This document shows positions 9,301 to 16,827 of a stretch of 40,727 nt of DNA, piece by piece. Source of the stretch: an uncultured Clostridia bacterium (GTDB taxonomy: Bacteria > Bacillota > Clostridia > Christensenellales > Borkfalkiaceae); assembly GCA_947628555.1 (NCBI GenBank), contig CANRAI010000002.1:1-40727 (forward strand), given 5' to 3'. Positions within the stretch are counted from its first letter, which is position 1. Every line of letters begins with the position of its first letter. Position numbers and translations under genes: made by a program. The notes beneath the pieces were generated by a model. It saw only the letters and a program-made list of their open reading frames with translations, did not search any database and had not been told where the DNA came from.

Positions 9301-10125
9301 AACAAGGACAACAACTATCAGTCGGAAGTAACCCTTACGGGCGACTTGATAAGAATTGTCTTTGGGGGACACGAAAGCAAGACAAATCTTGACACATATT
9401 TCTACATGGTTGAAAAAACCAAACTTGATGAAGTGGCAGAGTTGGATAAACTCGGCAGCGATGTGTCGATAAATATAATCGGCGGCAGAATTCCCAGGAC
9501 GGTAAAGGTGACTGCCGATCTCGTAGCGGGCACGCCGTACCAGGTGCTTTTACGCCAGACGGGTTCTGGTTTAAAGGGGAGTTTGACCTATCAAGGCGTA
9601 ACTTACGATTTAACCTATAATAATGGTCCCACACTGCTGCTCAGCAAGGACGATACGTTTATAGTAACTTTCTATAAAGATAATAGTGCTCCTACTGCTA
9701 TAGGCAACGCAATAAAGATGCAGATTAAGGCGTCCACTGTGCACCCTACTGAATTGACAACGGAAGATCTTTCCGGAAAAACTCTTAGCCTTACCGCCGA
9801 TAGCACCCAATTTGCCACTAAAATCTCTTATATTATGCTTCCCGAAGATTTTGACCTCGCTAAGCAATATAAGGTGACCTTAACCACCACGGGCGTTACA
9901 TCAGGCAGGCTGTGGAGCGCAACAGTTTACTTCGGAAGTTATTTAAGTGCCAATATTCGTGTAGATGAGGTAGAAACTACTGCTAATGATAAAAACGTGA
10001 CCGTTACACAGGATGCTGTTAAATTCAGTTCACGGCTTATTCCCATAAGCTATTATCGCTTGAGTAGTAACTACGGCACAACCAATTTATCGGTTACGGT
10101 CAAGATAGAGGAAGCAAAAGCCTGA
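3310..10125 (+). CDS. Giant surface lipoprotein with InlB-like and repeated beta-sandwich regions
   Basis: A 2271-residue exported lipoprotein. The signal peptide ends in the lipobox IAAC, with lipidated Cys27, followed by a charged linker. Residues about 90-310 resemble prealbumin-like (CNA-B/carboxypeptidase-regulatory) beta domains. Residues about 803-884 carry a Listeria-Bacteroides (InlB B-repeat) type module with the typical Gly-His-x-Phe-x-x-Trp and Ala-Gln-Trp pattern, and a second degenerate one is near 1140-1195. From about 1200 to the end the chain seems to be a series of degenerate, roughly 100-120-residue, Ser/Thr/Asn-rich beta modules. There is no catalytic motif, C-terminal membrane segment or sorting signal, so the lipid is the only visible anchor. 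It is the first gene of the MoxR/VWA operon, with a good GAGGTGA ribosome site. Adhesin, glycan binding or scaffold are all possible; no function is proven. Confidence 0.8.
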   Translation: MKICRKLLIALLSTLCISVGIAGIAACHPGDDGEHTDPIGDEYKAVYNVYKEAAGEEAKSLEDWYADISADIQAVGETVSSIDTLEYDSKQYIKVTFENEKLYLEPLVEGGELVEYSNFTLNVKDEEGTQLTTATRAYLDIFSVADGQNTTLSTLATNAYGRVELYIPVQTPAVTYYVQVDEQSAETYGIPLGYEPELVSNGGSHTVDVTLYTPVTYTISINDHAAVEREYTGIKVSLRYTDAGKEDITVASGEFGAEGEDLSLTLTLHSGSGYKVYVDNENLPESFAPVDPVEADLEKMSTTLELYVTKNYAEDVMETYSDPVEQETPFVNDVELITLPDAAAEVELKHVEEGDTYTYNNKQVFVALKYVSALIGEKSISQLNEEQDENDVYKFTYEVRTNDELNQWTRHVFHDMIVAYAEKADENGLYPLNTDLYKFIEAAAEYEWFDLGENNDNARILLPLVVYSDDRLVLGYETGIKTTKPGNVYFKQGDLGEYEKITTGYYRLEVEGAKAPNSYYFTGSSTTVAYGYVEDLSCKYKGVNTLRRYFRFYEESTDPDQTPKKYVTYIQLFEGQEYIYLTTGYTSTGFTNIKLTKLDVKNDNDKLLWYTNNSSDSFYSETNLWSDDISAETLTQSQLLSTPNKAPYEKEYKVLVYPYQYVSLSWNVGAGTSAQRANNFLQAAYLLDFSNPNLTYTISVENSKDASGEEKLGKVTRWAPTQYPTNENPSSPWGYWKFDAYLSGTVADGVSGTSTFKTDYVAVPLSTGATSSLNSKLPFIAFYHGGTQIEEVTIKIKATPTTTTLFYDPGEGEGKEYSDTPNTAAHTVLDFDVPELRYYYKGHVFAEWKYIDPKTSEEKTIKPGEQIKDTGGYNNYFLVAQWEEERANEIAGKLGIGEDGKITNFVLDGNAYSSTAIGFAEGVTVGAYKLTAELKAPFDDLYADFLGVDTLFIKDKSVTDKNVYVAYLNITDVSEKLAFPTYGAVYKEQKVEITSLIMEKFDVTLAVDTAAFVPVNAYTTKEGATLYKVSLGTIPQTEGSYKITLDFGTEGFDYQVKVFTESVEKDFGKNLTGNIEINSTDKNLWIMGNAPLYFSDAIVSIKLERGYRIHFDLDLKNNPDVEQAGGASLKAPAPYIDKVPGTPFSFYANASATGYTLWRWEYKIKGETKKVFYGEQFDIPAGEYDILMTAVWKKSNDVIYTPGTGACVTSDQELNETNGAKFRIDTKGSDTEDAITSIKFTVANFIATTNYTLYMDLGTSKYNGIFEFTGSPSVGNAIYQFAAMHSDTLSTDGHNIFVGFFFAAGNLTHTKGLTINFTLENYNKARAFDDVEKIEGTAWFVQKGNSAITLKEGEKNGSAVALTVSSSANNAYLLNFDSKLLSGAKFTLHAKYNGSAYYTITTPQLSVYTSATSHTETEMTAVDGKTNEWTVEITVNAMSTTSFSLLRTSLTKAEDAAVTGKAQVAAIDVWLENKTTPEEAAKQLSPDAPLQVEVSKTQPATVTLSNKVEKNTYYYVWATFEGAAPEAAITVKTSSGKTLDKTNNFKLRYISFTTNTITVSTESEQSIKLTLHIAEFKDEYLCYDNQTDDGRNDFTLPANKGEVDIYPMSDFGTSTTAAKRYTMTFTFPDGKAHDSTVIKFVDRNGVTYTFDKSNNWTAGNIHVINTSHGKYYMWCESGEEVKVHATLTLSTSVFVGSTSSNSPTIELSSSVKEVKGYFAVTSGALVLDGSRAFKFTLTPTQSDTTSANLLTITYNGDKVANFALSADQKCYEALLLGVTSDAFVIKYTGSSEFSAKASAEYSQEIYIANKTPSILENEATKTEFFAANATSGKRYIKVTLHGGTKDAPTSFDFSKATVTFTACGGASGNESLTITGFTKQGDSNNYVAYALAFCGTSDTNKYFKIALGGVTLNTKYVAQFDSYYYAEIGSSIWGRFQYLGQGEDNDEVYLKPDGEILKTGSKYMLMVPERAANSSISVKDTFTYTITSGVKETSVVLNKDNNYQSEVTLTGDLIRIVFGGHESKTNLDTYFYMVEKTKLDEVAELDKLGSDVSINIIGGRIPRTVKVTADLVAGTPYQVLLRQTGSGLKGSLTYQGVTYDLTYNNGPTLLLSKDDTFIVTFYKDNSAPTAIGNAIKMQIKASTVHPTELTTEDLSGKTLSLTADSTQFATKISYIMLPEDFDLAKQYKVTLTTTGVTSGRLWSATVYFGSYLSANIRVDEVETTANDKNVTVTQDAVKFSSRLIPISYYRLSSNYGTTNLSVTVKIEEAKA

Positions 10126-10150
10126 TAACGGCAAAATTTTAAATAAGCTC

Positions 10151-10175
10151 CTCCCCGCCCGAAAAGGGCGGGGAG
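10151..10175 (+). other. Intercistronic hairpin without a U tract
   Basis: Perfect 10-bp GC stem (10151-10160 with 10166-10175, loop GAAAA) in the 78-base gap between the giant lipoprotein and the next gene. It is followed by AGACGCTATCG rather than T residues, so it is a poor terminator. It may be a processing or stability element, or partly attenuate readthrough into the MoxR/VWA genes. Confidence 0.55.
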
Positions 10176-10203
10176 AGACGCTATCGTTTTCAAGAGGTGT
10201 AAA

Positions 10204-11346
10204 ATGAGGAAATTTTTTATAGTACTACTCATTTCAATAGCCGCTGCGTGTTGTATGGCCGCGCTTTCGGCGTGCGCAAGTGAAGAGCACGTTTGGAGCG
10301 AGGAGTGGAAGCACAACACCGTGATGCACTGGCACGAGTGCACCAACGCCGGCTGTAACGAGCGGTCAGCCCAAGCAAGCCACGATGGCTTTTGGGAGCT
10401 GACCGATAGAATCGTGCATGAAACTTGCCTTGAACGCGGCTGGGGCGTATATACTTGCACGGTCTGCGGGCAGACCAAGGAAGATATTATCCCCGACGAC
10501 GGCGGACACCACTTCGACGGCGCAACGTGGCATATAACTCCCGAAAAACACTGGCGTTATTGCACGGGCTGGGGCTGTAACGTGGTAGAAGAGTCAACGC
10601 ACGCCGACGACGATACTACGGTTCAAAAGACTATCAAAACGAGTATTAGGATGTATGACGACACAGTAATCGGGTTTTATTGCCCCGATTGCAACTATCT
10701 CTTTCATACCGAAGCAATACATTCAAAATATATGCCCGCTTCTTTCGACGTAATACTCACCGCGCAGAGCAGCAGTTATCCGTTTATCCCCGCCAAGGGA
10801 GAGCTTGAAGAGGGGGTAGATGCCGAATACAGCTTTCTCCAAAATCAAAAATGTGATTTTGTGTTTTTGAACGTCAAAAACGATAAGGGCGAAGCGCTTA
10901 GCCTCACAACAAACTACCAACACAACGAACTCAGGCATGAGGACATCACCGGACTTGTTGGGCAAAATCCCGACCAAAAGGCGGGCTTTATCGTCAGGTG
11001 TAACGGTACAGAAATAAGCAACTCGTGGGGCGTTCAATCAAGCAAGCTTAATACGGGTATTAAATGCGATAGCATCAGCGACGGACATGGCTCGTCGTAC
11101 TATGTAAAAACACTTAAGATGGTGAGTTTGGGCGACTATGTTGTAACTTTTGGCTACTACGCCATAGATACAGAACTTTCCGAAAACTTTTTATATACGG
11201 TAAAATTCCACGTTCTGGACCAATTTGACTATAACAATGCAAAAAAAGATTCGGGCTTGAAATCCGCTGCGCCGTCGGCGATTTGCTTAGCGCAGAATTT
11301 AGACGGTGTGGACTTATATCTGCCCGTTGAAAAACATGAGTGGTAA
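10204..11346 (+). CDS. His/Cys-rich lipoprotein with repeated HW-x2-C-x4-C motif
   Basis: A 380-residue exported lipoprotein: signal peptide, lipobox LSAC and Cys24. The first 165 residues are unusually rich in His, Trp and Cys. A motif with fixed spacing occurs twice: Trp35-x6-His42-Trp43-x2-Cys46-x4-Cys51 and Trp108-x6-His115-Trp116-x2-Cys119-x4-Cys124. Two CxxC pairs lie at 85/88 and 160/163. Such His/Cys repeats occur in secreted Clostridia proteins and could bind zinc or another metal. The remaining 210 residues look like beta-sandwich with no recognisable family. The ribosome site is AGAGGTG. It is the second gene of the operon, 3 bases upstream of the membrane protein gene. Metal binding is inferred from residue content only. 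Confidence 0.75.
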   Translation: MRKFFIVLLISIAAACCMAALSACASEEHVWSEEWKHNTVMHWHECTNAGCNERSAQASHDGFWELTDRIVHETCLERGWGVYTCTVCGQTKEDIIPDDGGHHFDGATWHITPEKHWRYCTGWGCNVVEESTHADDDTTVQKTIKTSIRMYDDTVIGFYCPDCNYLFHTEAIHSKYMPASFDVILTAQSSSYPFIPAKGELEEGVDAEYSFLQNQKCDFVFLNVKNDKGEALSLTTNYQHNELRHEDITGLVGQNPDQKAGFIVRCNGTEISNSWGVQSSKLNTGIKCDSISDGHGSSYYVKTLKMVSLGDYVVTFGYYAIDTELSENFLYTVKFHVLDQFDYNNAKKDSGLKSAAPSAICLAQNLDGVDLYLPVEKHEW

Positions 11347-11349
11347 AAT

Positions 11350-12900
11350 ATGCACGAAAATTTTAAAAAACTTAAAACGAAATATGTTTTACGCGCCCTT
11401 ATTGCGGCGTTGATAATCGGCGCGGAGTGCGCGGGGATAGCTGTTGCCGTAACGCTGCTTGCGGTATTGCTTAGCGACGTATCTTTCGCCACGCTTTGGT
11501 ACGTGCTTATAGCCGTTGGGGCGGCAGTTTGCGCTACGGGAATAGCGTTTTTATGCCTATATCCCCGCGATAAAAAATTAGCCAAACGGCTCGACAATCA
11601 GTATTCACTTGAAGAGCGCACGCAAACCGCGCTTTCCTTTGTGGAAAGCAGGGGAGTGATATACGATTTACAGCGAAGCGACACCGACAGGAGACTTTCC
11701 GCATTACCCAAATCTTCGTGGGGCAAGTCGGCGGCACAGGCGGCCAAACAATTTTGGCAGGTAATCGTGCTTGCCGTGCTTGCCGTGGCTTTGATAGTTT
11801 CGTCAGTGTGCGTTATGGCTAAAAAGACGGCGGACGCCCAGGCAGCAGACCCCGAAAGAATACCTTTTTCGGTCTCCGACTTCCAGATTGTGGCTGTGCG
11901 CGAGCTTATAAACGATGTAAAAAATTCTGCCTTGCAAGAGAATATAAAGACGGCTTCGGTAGAAAAATTAGAGGATTTGGTGGAGGCGCTTCCCGAAGTT
12001 CCCAGCGTGGGTGCAATGCAACGGGCGGTGTACGGCGCGATTGACGAAGTGAACGGGATTATCTTGCCCGTCTGCACTTACCGTCCGTTTTCGGTGACCC
12101 TCGGCATGGCGGAACTGCCCTATTTTGTGCGCGTTCTGCGCCGCGGCGCCGAAGTGTATAAGGACGTGGATTTCACCGAAAATTCGGCGGTGGAAAAGTT
12201 CAGAATGGAAAGAATCGACCTCGTTATGGAGAAGGTTGATTTTTCGCTGGGACAGTTTGTAAAATTCCTCAGCGGGGTAACGGTGGAGCAGGGGCTTAAA
12301 GACAAACTTACCGAGCTTGCGGGCAACATAAGCTATGCGCTTGCAAGCTCGGAGTTAGACGAAAACGACCCCTTGCGCATCGTTGTAAAAGATTTCGGCA
12401 CGGCGGTTACGGGCCTTGTGGAGCTTGTAAACGAAGCCGAACCCAACGATGAAGAGGTTCAGTCGGAGATAAACGGGCAGTTTAATTCCTTTGCCGAAGA
12501 ATTTACCTTGCCGCTTTCCGATCAGGCGTACAGCCTTGCCGTAAACAGGCACGTCAATTTAAAACTGAGAAATATATTCGGTTTGGAAGAGCGGGAAGAA
12601 GATACCGATCCCGATTTTACAGACGGGTATGAAGTTAACCCCGAAGGCGGCGATAACGGCCCCTCGGACAGCGGCGGTGGCGAGTCGCAAGGAGGCGGCT
12701 ACGGCACGGGCGACAACGAATTTGGCAGCAAAGACCTCGTATATGACCCCGACAGCGGAACTTACGTCCAGTACGGCGACATTTTGGCGCGGTATTACGC
12801 CGTTATGCAGGAATATCTGAGAAACGGCAATTTAACCGATGAGCAAAAGGCGCAGGCAAGGTCGTATTTCGATATACTTTTCAACGGATTTAAAAATTAA
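11350..12900 (+). CDS. Three-helix membrane protein of the MoxR/VWA cluster (DUF4175-like)
   Basis: A 516-residue membrane protein. Hydrophobic segments lie at about 14-41, 48-70 and 136-157. Between the second and third is RLDNQYSLEERTQTALSF (80-97), reminiscent of the Leu-Asp-x-x-x-x-Leu-x-x-Arg-x-x-Thr-Ala-Leu signature of DUF4175-type proteins found beside MoxR/VWA genes. The large domain after helix three is mostly helical and charged, followed by a Gly/Ser/Asp-rich low-complexity linker near 430-465 and a short helical C-terminus. Its gene starts 3 bases after the previous stop and is followed by moxR. It is probably the membrane partner of the AAA+ complex; the DUF4175 link is a pattern resemblance, not proven. 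Confidence 0.65.
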   Translation: MHENFKKLKTKYVLRALIAALIIGAECAGIAVAVTLLAVLLSDVSFATLWYVLIAVGAAVCATGIAFLCLYPRDKKLAKRLDNQYSLEERTQTALSFVESRGVIYDLQRSDTDRRLSALPKSSWGKSAAQAAKQFWQVIVLAVLAVALIVSSVCVMAKKTADAQAADPERIPFSVSDFQIVAVRELINDVKNSALQENIKTASVEKLEDLVEALPEVPSVGAMQRAVYGAIDEVNGIILPVCTYRPFSVTLGMAELPYFVRVLRRGAEVYKDVDFTENSAVEKFRMERIDLVMEKVDFSLGQFVKFLSGVTVEQGLKDKLTELAGNISYALASSELDENDPLRIVVKDFGTAVTGLVELVNEAEPNDEEVQSEINGQFNSFAEEFTLPLSDQAYSLAVNRHVNLKLRNIFGLEEREEDTDPDFTDGYEVNPEGGDNGPSDSGGGESQGGGYGTGDNEFGSKDLVYDPDSGTYVQYGDILARYYAVMQEYLRNGNLTDEQKAQARSYFDILFNGFKN

Positions 12901-12926
12901 TAATGCTAATAAAGTGTGAGGATGAA

Positions 12927-14051
12927 ATGAAAAAATTCAAGAAAAACAATCAAGCGACAGAAGAAGCGGAGGAAGTAAAGGTAGAGCAGGCGGAGGAAAA
13001 AGAAGAGACCGCCGAAGTTTCAGTTACAACCGAAGCTGCGGTAACAGGCGTGGAGACGGAGGACGTGCCGGATGAAAACGCGCCCGAGAAGGTCAAGCAG
13101 TTCAGCGTATCCATAAGTAAGATAAAAGCTGAGCTTGCGAAAGACGTAGTAGGCATGGAGGACGTAATAGACAGCGTAATCTGCGCGATAATTGCGGGCG
13201 GCAACGTGCTGTTGGAGGGCGTGCCGGGCGTAGGCAAGACAAGACTTGTCCGTTCGTTGGGCAAGACGTTGAGTTTGCCGTTCTCGAGGATACAGTTCAC
13301 GCCCGACTTAATGCCTTCGGACGTAACGGGCACGAACATAATCGAGCAGGACGAGAAGGGAAAGATGAGTATGGTATTCCGCCGCGGACCCATATTCGCC
13401 AACCTTGTGCTTGCGGACGAAATCAACCGTGCAACGCCCAAAACCCAGTCGGCGATGCTGGAAGTAATGCAGGAGCATAAGGTAACGGCGGCAAAGACAA
13501 CATATACGCTGGAAGAGCCGTTCTTCGTATTGGCAACGCAGAACCCGATAGAGCAAGACGGAACATATCCCTTGCCCGAAGCGCAGATAGACAGGTTTAT
13601 GTTTAAGCTGCTGGTTGGCTTCCCCAAAAAGGGAGAGATTGCAGACATAGTAAATATGACGCAGATAACCATGGACGAGACAGCGGAGGCGGTAATAGAC
13701 GGTAAGACGATAATGGAGATGCGCGAGCTGTCCAAGACCGTGCCTGTGCTTAACGAAGTTTTGGATTTTACTGTAAAACTCGTATCAAACACCCACCCCG
13801 AGATTGAGGATTCGCCTGCCACGGCAAAGAAGTACGTGCGCTACGGCGCTTCTCCGCGAGCGGCTCAGGCGCTGATAACGTGCGCAAAGGTCAGGGCGTT
13901 AATGCACGGCAGGTTCAACGTATCGTATAACGATATAAAGGCGTTGGCGTATCCCGTACTTAGGCACAGGGTAAAGCTCAACTATAACGCTGTGAACGAT
14001 AAGTTGAGCGTAGATGATGTAATAAAGCAACTTATAAGCGAGACTAAATAA
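12927..14051 (+). CDS. MoxR-family AAA+ ATPase
   Basis: Cytoplasmic AAA+ ATPase of the MoxR family, which work with VWA proteins in maturation or metal insertion of partner proteins. Walker A is GVPGVGKT (98-105), Walker B LADEINRA with Asp164-Glu165, and sensor/arginine-finger segments ATQNPIEQDG and EAQIDRF follow, then the C-terminal AAA lid. About 374 residues from ATG 12927, preferred over ATG 12903 because GTGAGG lies immediately upstream of 12927 and nothing comparable precedes 12903. Unusually, the first 50 residues are a low-complexity Glu/Val/Ala-rich acidic tail absent from typical MoxR proteins of about 320 residues. It is followed after 5 bases by the DUF58 gene. The family call is very strong; the client is unknown. 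Confidence 0.95.
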   Translation: MKKFKKNNQATEEAEEVKVEQAEEKEETAEVSVTTEAAVTGVETEDVPDENAPEKVKQFSVSISKIKAELAKDVVGMEDVIDSVICAIIAGGNVLLEGVPGVGKTRLVRSLGKTLSLPFSRIQFTPDLMPSDVTGTNIIEQDEKGKMSMVFRRGPIFANLVLADEINRATPKTQSAMLEVMQEHKVTAAKTTYTLEEPFFVLATQNPIEQDGTYPLPEAQIDRFMFKLLVGFPKKGEIADIVNMTQITMDETAEAVIDGKTIMEMRELSKTVPVLNEVLDFTVKLVSNTHPEIEDSPATAKKYVRYGASPRAAQALITCAKVRALMHGRFNVSYNDIKALAYPVLRHRVKLNYNAVNDKLSVDDVIKQLISETK

Positions 14052-14056
14052 GATAA

Positions 14057-14941
14057 ATGAGTGAAATAATAGTGGACGAAGCGTTTTTGCAACAGTTGGA
14101 ACTGTTGCAAACGCTGCTGAAAAATAACGTTGCGGGCAGATACGGCGGCAACCACCAAAGCAAGACGTACGGTTCCTCGTGCGAGTTTGCGGACTACCGC
14201 GACTATATACCCGGCGACGATATAACCAAAATCGATTGGAACGCCTTTGCCCGCTTTGAAAAGCTATATTTAAAGCTGTATTTAGACGAGCGGCAGGTGC
14301 ACACGCGGATATATATAGACGCCAGCCGCTCCATGGCTTACGGCAAGGGCAAAAAGGACGCGCAGGCAATACGAATAGCCGCCGCCTTAGCCTATCTGTC
14401 CGTGTGCGAAATGGATAGGGTGTCCATATACGCTCTCCATGGCGACAAAGTGGAGGAGGTAATTCCGCCCATGCTCGGCAAGGATAGTTATCTCGACAAC
14501 ATCGGCAAGCTCAACGACATAGAGTTTGACGGCGACTGCCGTATCTCCGACGCAATAGCTTATTCCGAAGTAGGCTACGGGGACGGCATGAGCATTATAA
14601 TTTCCGATTTCCTTACGGATAACGATTATTTTGCCGCGCTGGACAGATTTTCCGGCAAAAAGCGGGATTTGGTCTGCGTGCAGGTGCTCGCCGAAGAGGA
14701 ATTGCGCCCCAAGGCGCGCGGTAAGATGCATTTTTACGACAGCGAAGATTCCGAAAGATTTTACCGCAAAAACATAAATAAGGAGATAATCCGCGCCTAT
14801 TCGCTCGCGCTTGAATACGCCACGGGTAGGCTGCGCGATGGCTGTTTTTCGCGCGGGGGCAGTTATGTGCTCGTCTCCTCCGCGGATAAGCTATCCGACA
14901 TCATATTTGATAAATTTGTGGCAGTGGGGGTGATTAAGTGA
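14057..14941 (+). CDS. DUF58 domain protein (MoxR partner)
   Basis: A 294-residue soluble protein of the DUF58 family. The family signature DYRDYIPGDD followed by IDWNAFAR begins at residue 46. Asp88 starts the IDASRSM segment, which resembles a VWA metal-ion-dependent adhesion site. DUF58 proteins are almost always encoded next to moxR and are thought to be adaptors of the AAA+ machine. Here it lies between moxR (5-base gap) and the first VWA gene (4-base GTGA overlap), consistent with translational coupling. No membrane segment is evident, whereas many DUF58 proteins have two N-terminal helices, so this is the short soluble form. Confidence 0.93.
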   Translation: MSEIIVDEAFLQQLELLQTLLKNNVAGRYGGNHQSKTYGSSCEFADYRDYIPGDDITKIDWNAFARFEKLYLKLYLDERQVHTRIYIDASRSMAYGKGKKDAQAIRIAAALAYLSVCEMDRVSIYALHGDKVEEVIPPMLGKDSYLDNIGKLNDIEFDGDCRISDAIAYSEVGYGDGMSIIISDFLTDNDYFAALDRFSGKKRDLVCVQVLAEEELRPKARGKMHFYDSEDSERFYRKNINKEIIRAYSLALEYATGRLRDGCFSRGGSYVLVSSADKLSDIIFDKFVAVGVIK

Positions 14942-16827
14942 ACCTCATATACGTGCTCGGATTGCTGGCTTTGCTGGCAATTCCGATCATAATCTTTATA
15001 TATATCATAAAAAACAAATATACCGAGCAGACTATTTCGTCAACATATCTCTGGACGTTGAGCGAAAAGTTTATAAGAAAGCGCATTCCCATAAACAGGT
15101 TAGTGGGAATACTCAGCCTTATATTGCAGATAATCGCTGTGGTTTTGCTTGCATTGCTGCTTGCGCACCCCATGCTCGTAATTCCCCATTCGGCAAGTGC
15201 ATATTGTTTTGTTTTAGACGGCTCGGGCAGTATGAACTTTGAATTGAATGGTAAAACCCGCTTTGAAGTGGGCAAGGAGATGATAAGCGATATCATTTCG
15301 GAAGCCACCGATGGCAGTACCTATACGCTGATTTTCTGCGGCAGTACCACCGATACAATCTACAAGGACATAGCCGATAAGGACAGTGCGTTGAAGAGCC
15401 TTGCTTCCCTGAAAACGGCGGACACGACCCCCGATTTTCTGGATATAATCACTGCCACGCAGGAGTATTTTGACGGCAACCACGCCGCAAACACCTATCT
15501 TGTGACCGACGTGGACTACGGTTTGACAAAAAACGTCAAGCTTCTTAACGTTGCCAAAGGCTACGAAAACGTCCAAAACTATTCGCTTTTCGACGTGGAT
15601 TATACCATGCTGGGAACGCAGGCCGTAGTCAGTGGCAAAGCCGTATCCTACGGCAGCGCGGCGCAGATAAAGGTAGAGATATTCTTCTGCGGTGATAACG
15701 GGATATATTTTAAGGGCGGCGAACAGATGTTAGCGCTCGAAGAGGGCGGCATGGGCGAGTTTTCGGTAACTTGCGACGTGGGCAATTTCAGTGCGGTGAA
15801 AGTAGTCATAGCCGACGAGGACAACCTTGCCCCCGACAACGAGGTTATTTTGTACAACGCCACTTACGAGAGAATAGGCAATACTCTGCTTGTCTCCGAC
15901 AATTCCTTTTTCGCGCTCGCCTCGCTGACTGCGGCGGGTAACGATAAGGTGGACGTGGTTACCACAAAACAGTACGAGGAATTGGCACTTTCGGGCTATG
16001 GGCTGTATATTTTTGATTCCTACACTCCCGGAACGTTGCCTTACGATGGCGCGGTATGGTTTATAAACCCCCGCGGCTCTACTGCGGGCGCGGGATTTAC
16101 ATACCAGACCGATATGACTTCTACCTTTTCAAACAAGCTTTCTGCGAATTTTTCAAGGAGTTCGGATACTTCGTCGCTGTTATATAGGATTGTGGACGGT
16201 GTAAGCACGACTTCATTTGAGCTGGGAAGTTACGTCAGGTGCGGAATAACGGGTGAATTTACCACCGTGGCAACGTGCGGAAGCGACCCGATTGCCTTTG
16301 TGGGCAGTAACGAATACGGCAACCGCGAGGCGGTTTTGGCGTTTTCGCTTAATTCCTCCGGCGCATTTACCCTTTCGGCGAACTGCGTGACGCTGTTTTC
16401 AAATATTCTTAAATATATGTTCCCCCCAGTAGTGGAAAAAACAAGCTATACGTGTGGGGATATATTGCCGATAAACATAATTTCGGGCTGCGCCACCATG
16501 CGCATATATACGCCGGGCGGCGAAGAAGTTTATTTGAACACCGCTTCGGTGGTGAGCGAATACAAGCTTACCCAGGCAGGGACTTACCGCATAGTAATGC
16601 TTATGAGCAACGGCACCGAGGAGAGAGTGTACAACGTTTACGCAAATCTTCCCCAAAGCGAGCGCATACCCAACCCCGCGGACATAGAGTTCGTCGTGGA
16701 AGGGCTGGCTTCCGATTCCAAGTTCGATGGGTATTACGACAATCTATTTATAATATTTATTATTCTTGCCGTATTTTTTGCGGCAGATTACGGAGTGTAT
16801 TGTTATGAACAGTATCAGCTTCGATAA
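14938..16827 (+). CDS. BatA-like membrane protein with VWA domain
   Basis: A 629-residue membrane protein starting at GTG 14938, with a GGGGGTGA-type ribosome site inside the DUF58 gene. Helices at about 3-24 and 55-78 match a BatA-type N-terminal region, followed by an extracytoplasmic VWA domain whose MIDAS motif is DGSGS (Asp94-Ser98). The middle looks beta-rich, with a segment (about 320-400) resembling a degenerate class I glutamine amidotransferase fold. A single helix near 605-622 ends the protein. VWA domains bind divalent metal and a protein ligand, so this is a good candidate for the membrane-anchored substrate receptor of the MoxR machine. The next gene overlaps it by 23 bases. Confidence 0.85.
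   Translation: MNLIYVLGLLALLAIPIIIFIYIIKNKYTEQTISSTYLWTLSEKFIRKRIPINRLVGILSLILQIIAVVLLALLLAHPMLVIPHSASAYCFVLDGSGSMNFELNGKTRFEVGKEMISDIISEATDGSTYTLIFCGSTTDTIYKDIADKDSALKSLASLKTADTTPDFLDIITATQEYFDGNHAANTYLVTDVDYGLTKNVKLLNVAKGYENVQNYSLFDVDYTMLGTQAVVSGKAVSYGSAAQIKVEIFFCGDNGIYFKGGEQMLALEEGGMGEFSVTCDVGNFSAVKVVIADEDNLAPDNEVILYNATYERIGNTLLVSDNSFFALASLTAAGNDKVDVVTTKQYEELALSGYGLYIFDSYTPGTLPYDGAVWFINPRGSTAGAGFTYQTDMTSTFSNKLSANFSRSSDTSSLLYRIVDGVSTTSFELGSYVRCGITGEFTTVATCGSDPIAFVGSNEYGNREAVLAFSLNSSGAFTLSANCVTLFSNILKYMFPPVVEKTSYTCGDILPINIISGCATMRIYTPGGEEVYLNTASVVSEYKLTQAGTYRIVMLMSNGTEERVYNVYANLPQSERIPNPADIEFVVEGLASDSKFDGYYDNLFIIFIILAVFFAADYGVYCYEQYQLR

Noticed and set aside
12950..13822. 290-codon open frame antisense to moxR
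   Set aside because: Ser/Thr-rich complement of the AAA+ gene without a ribosome site or recognisable domain.
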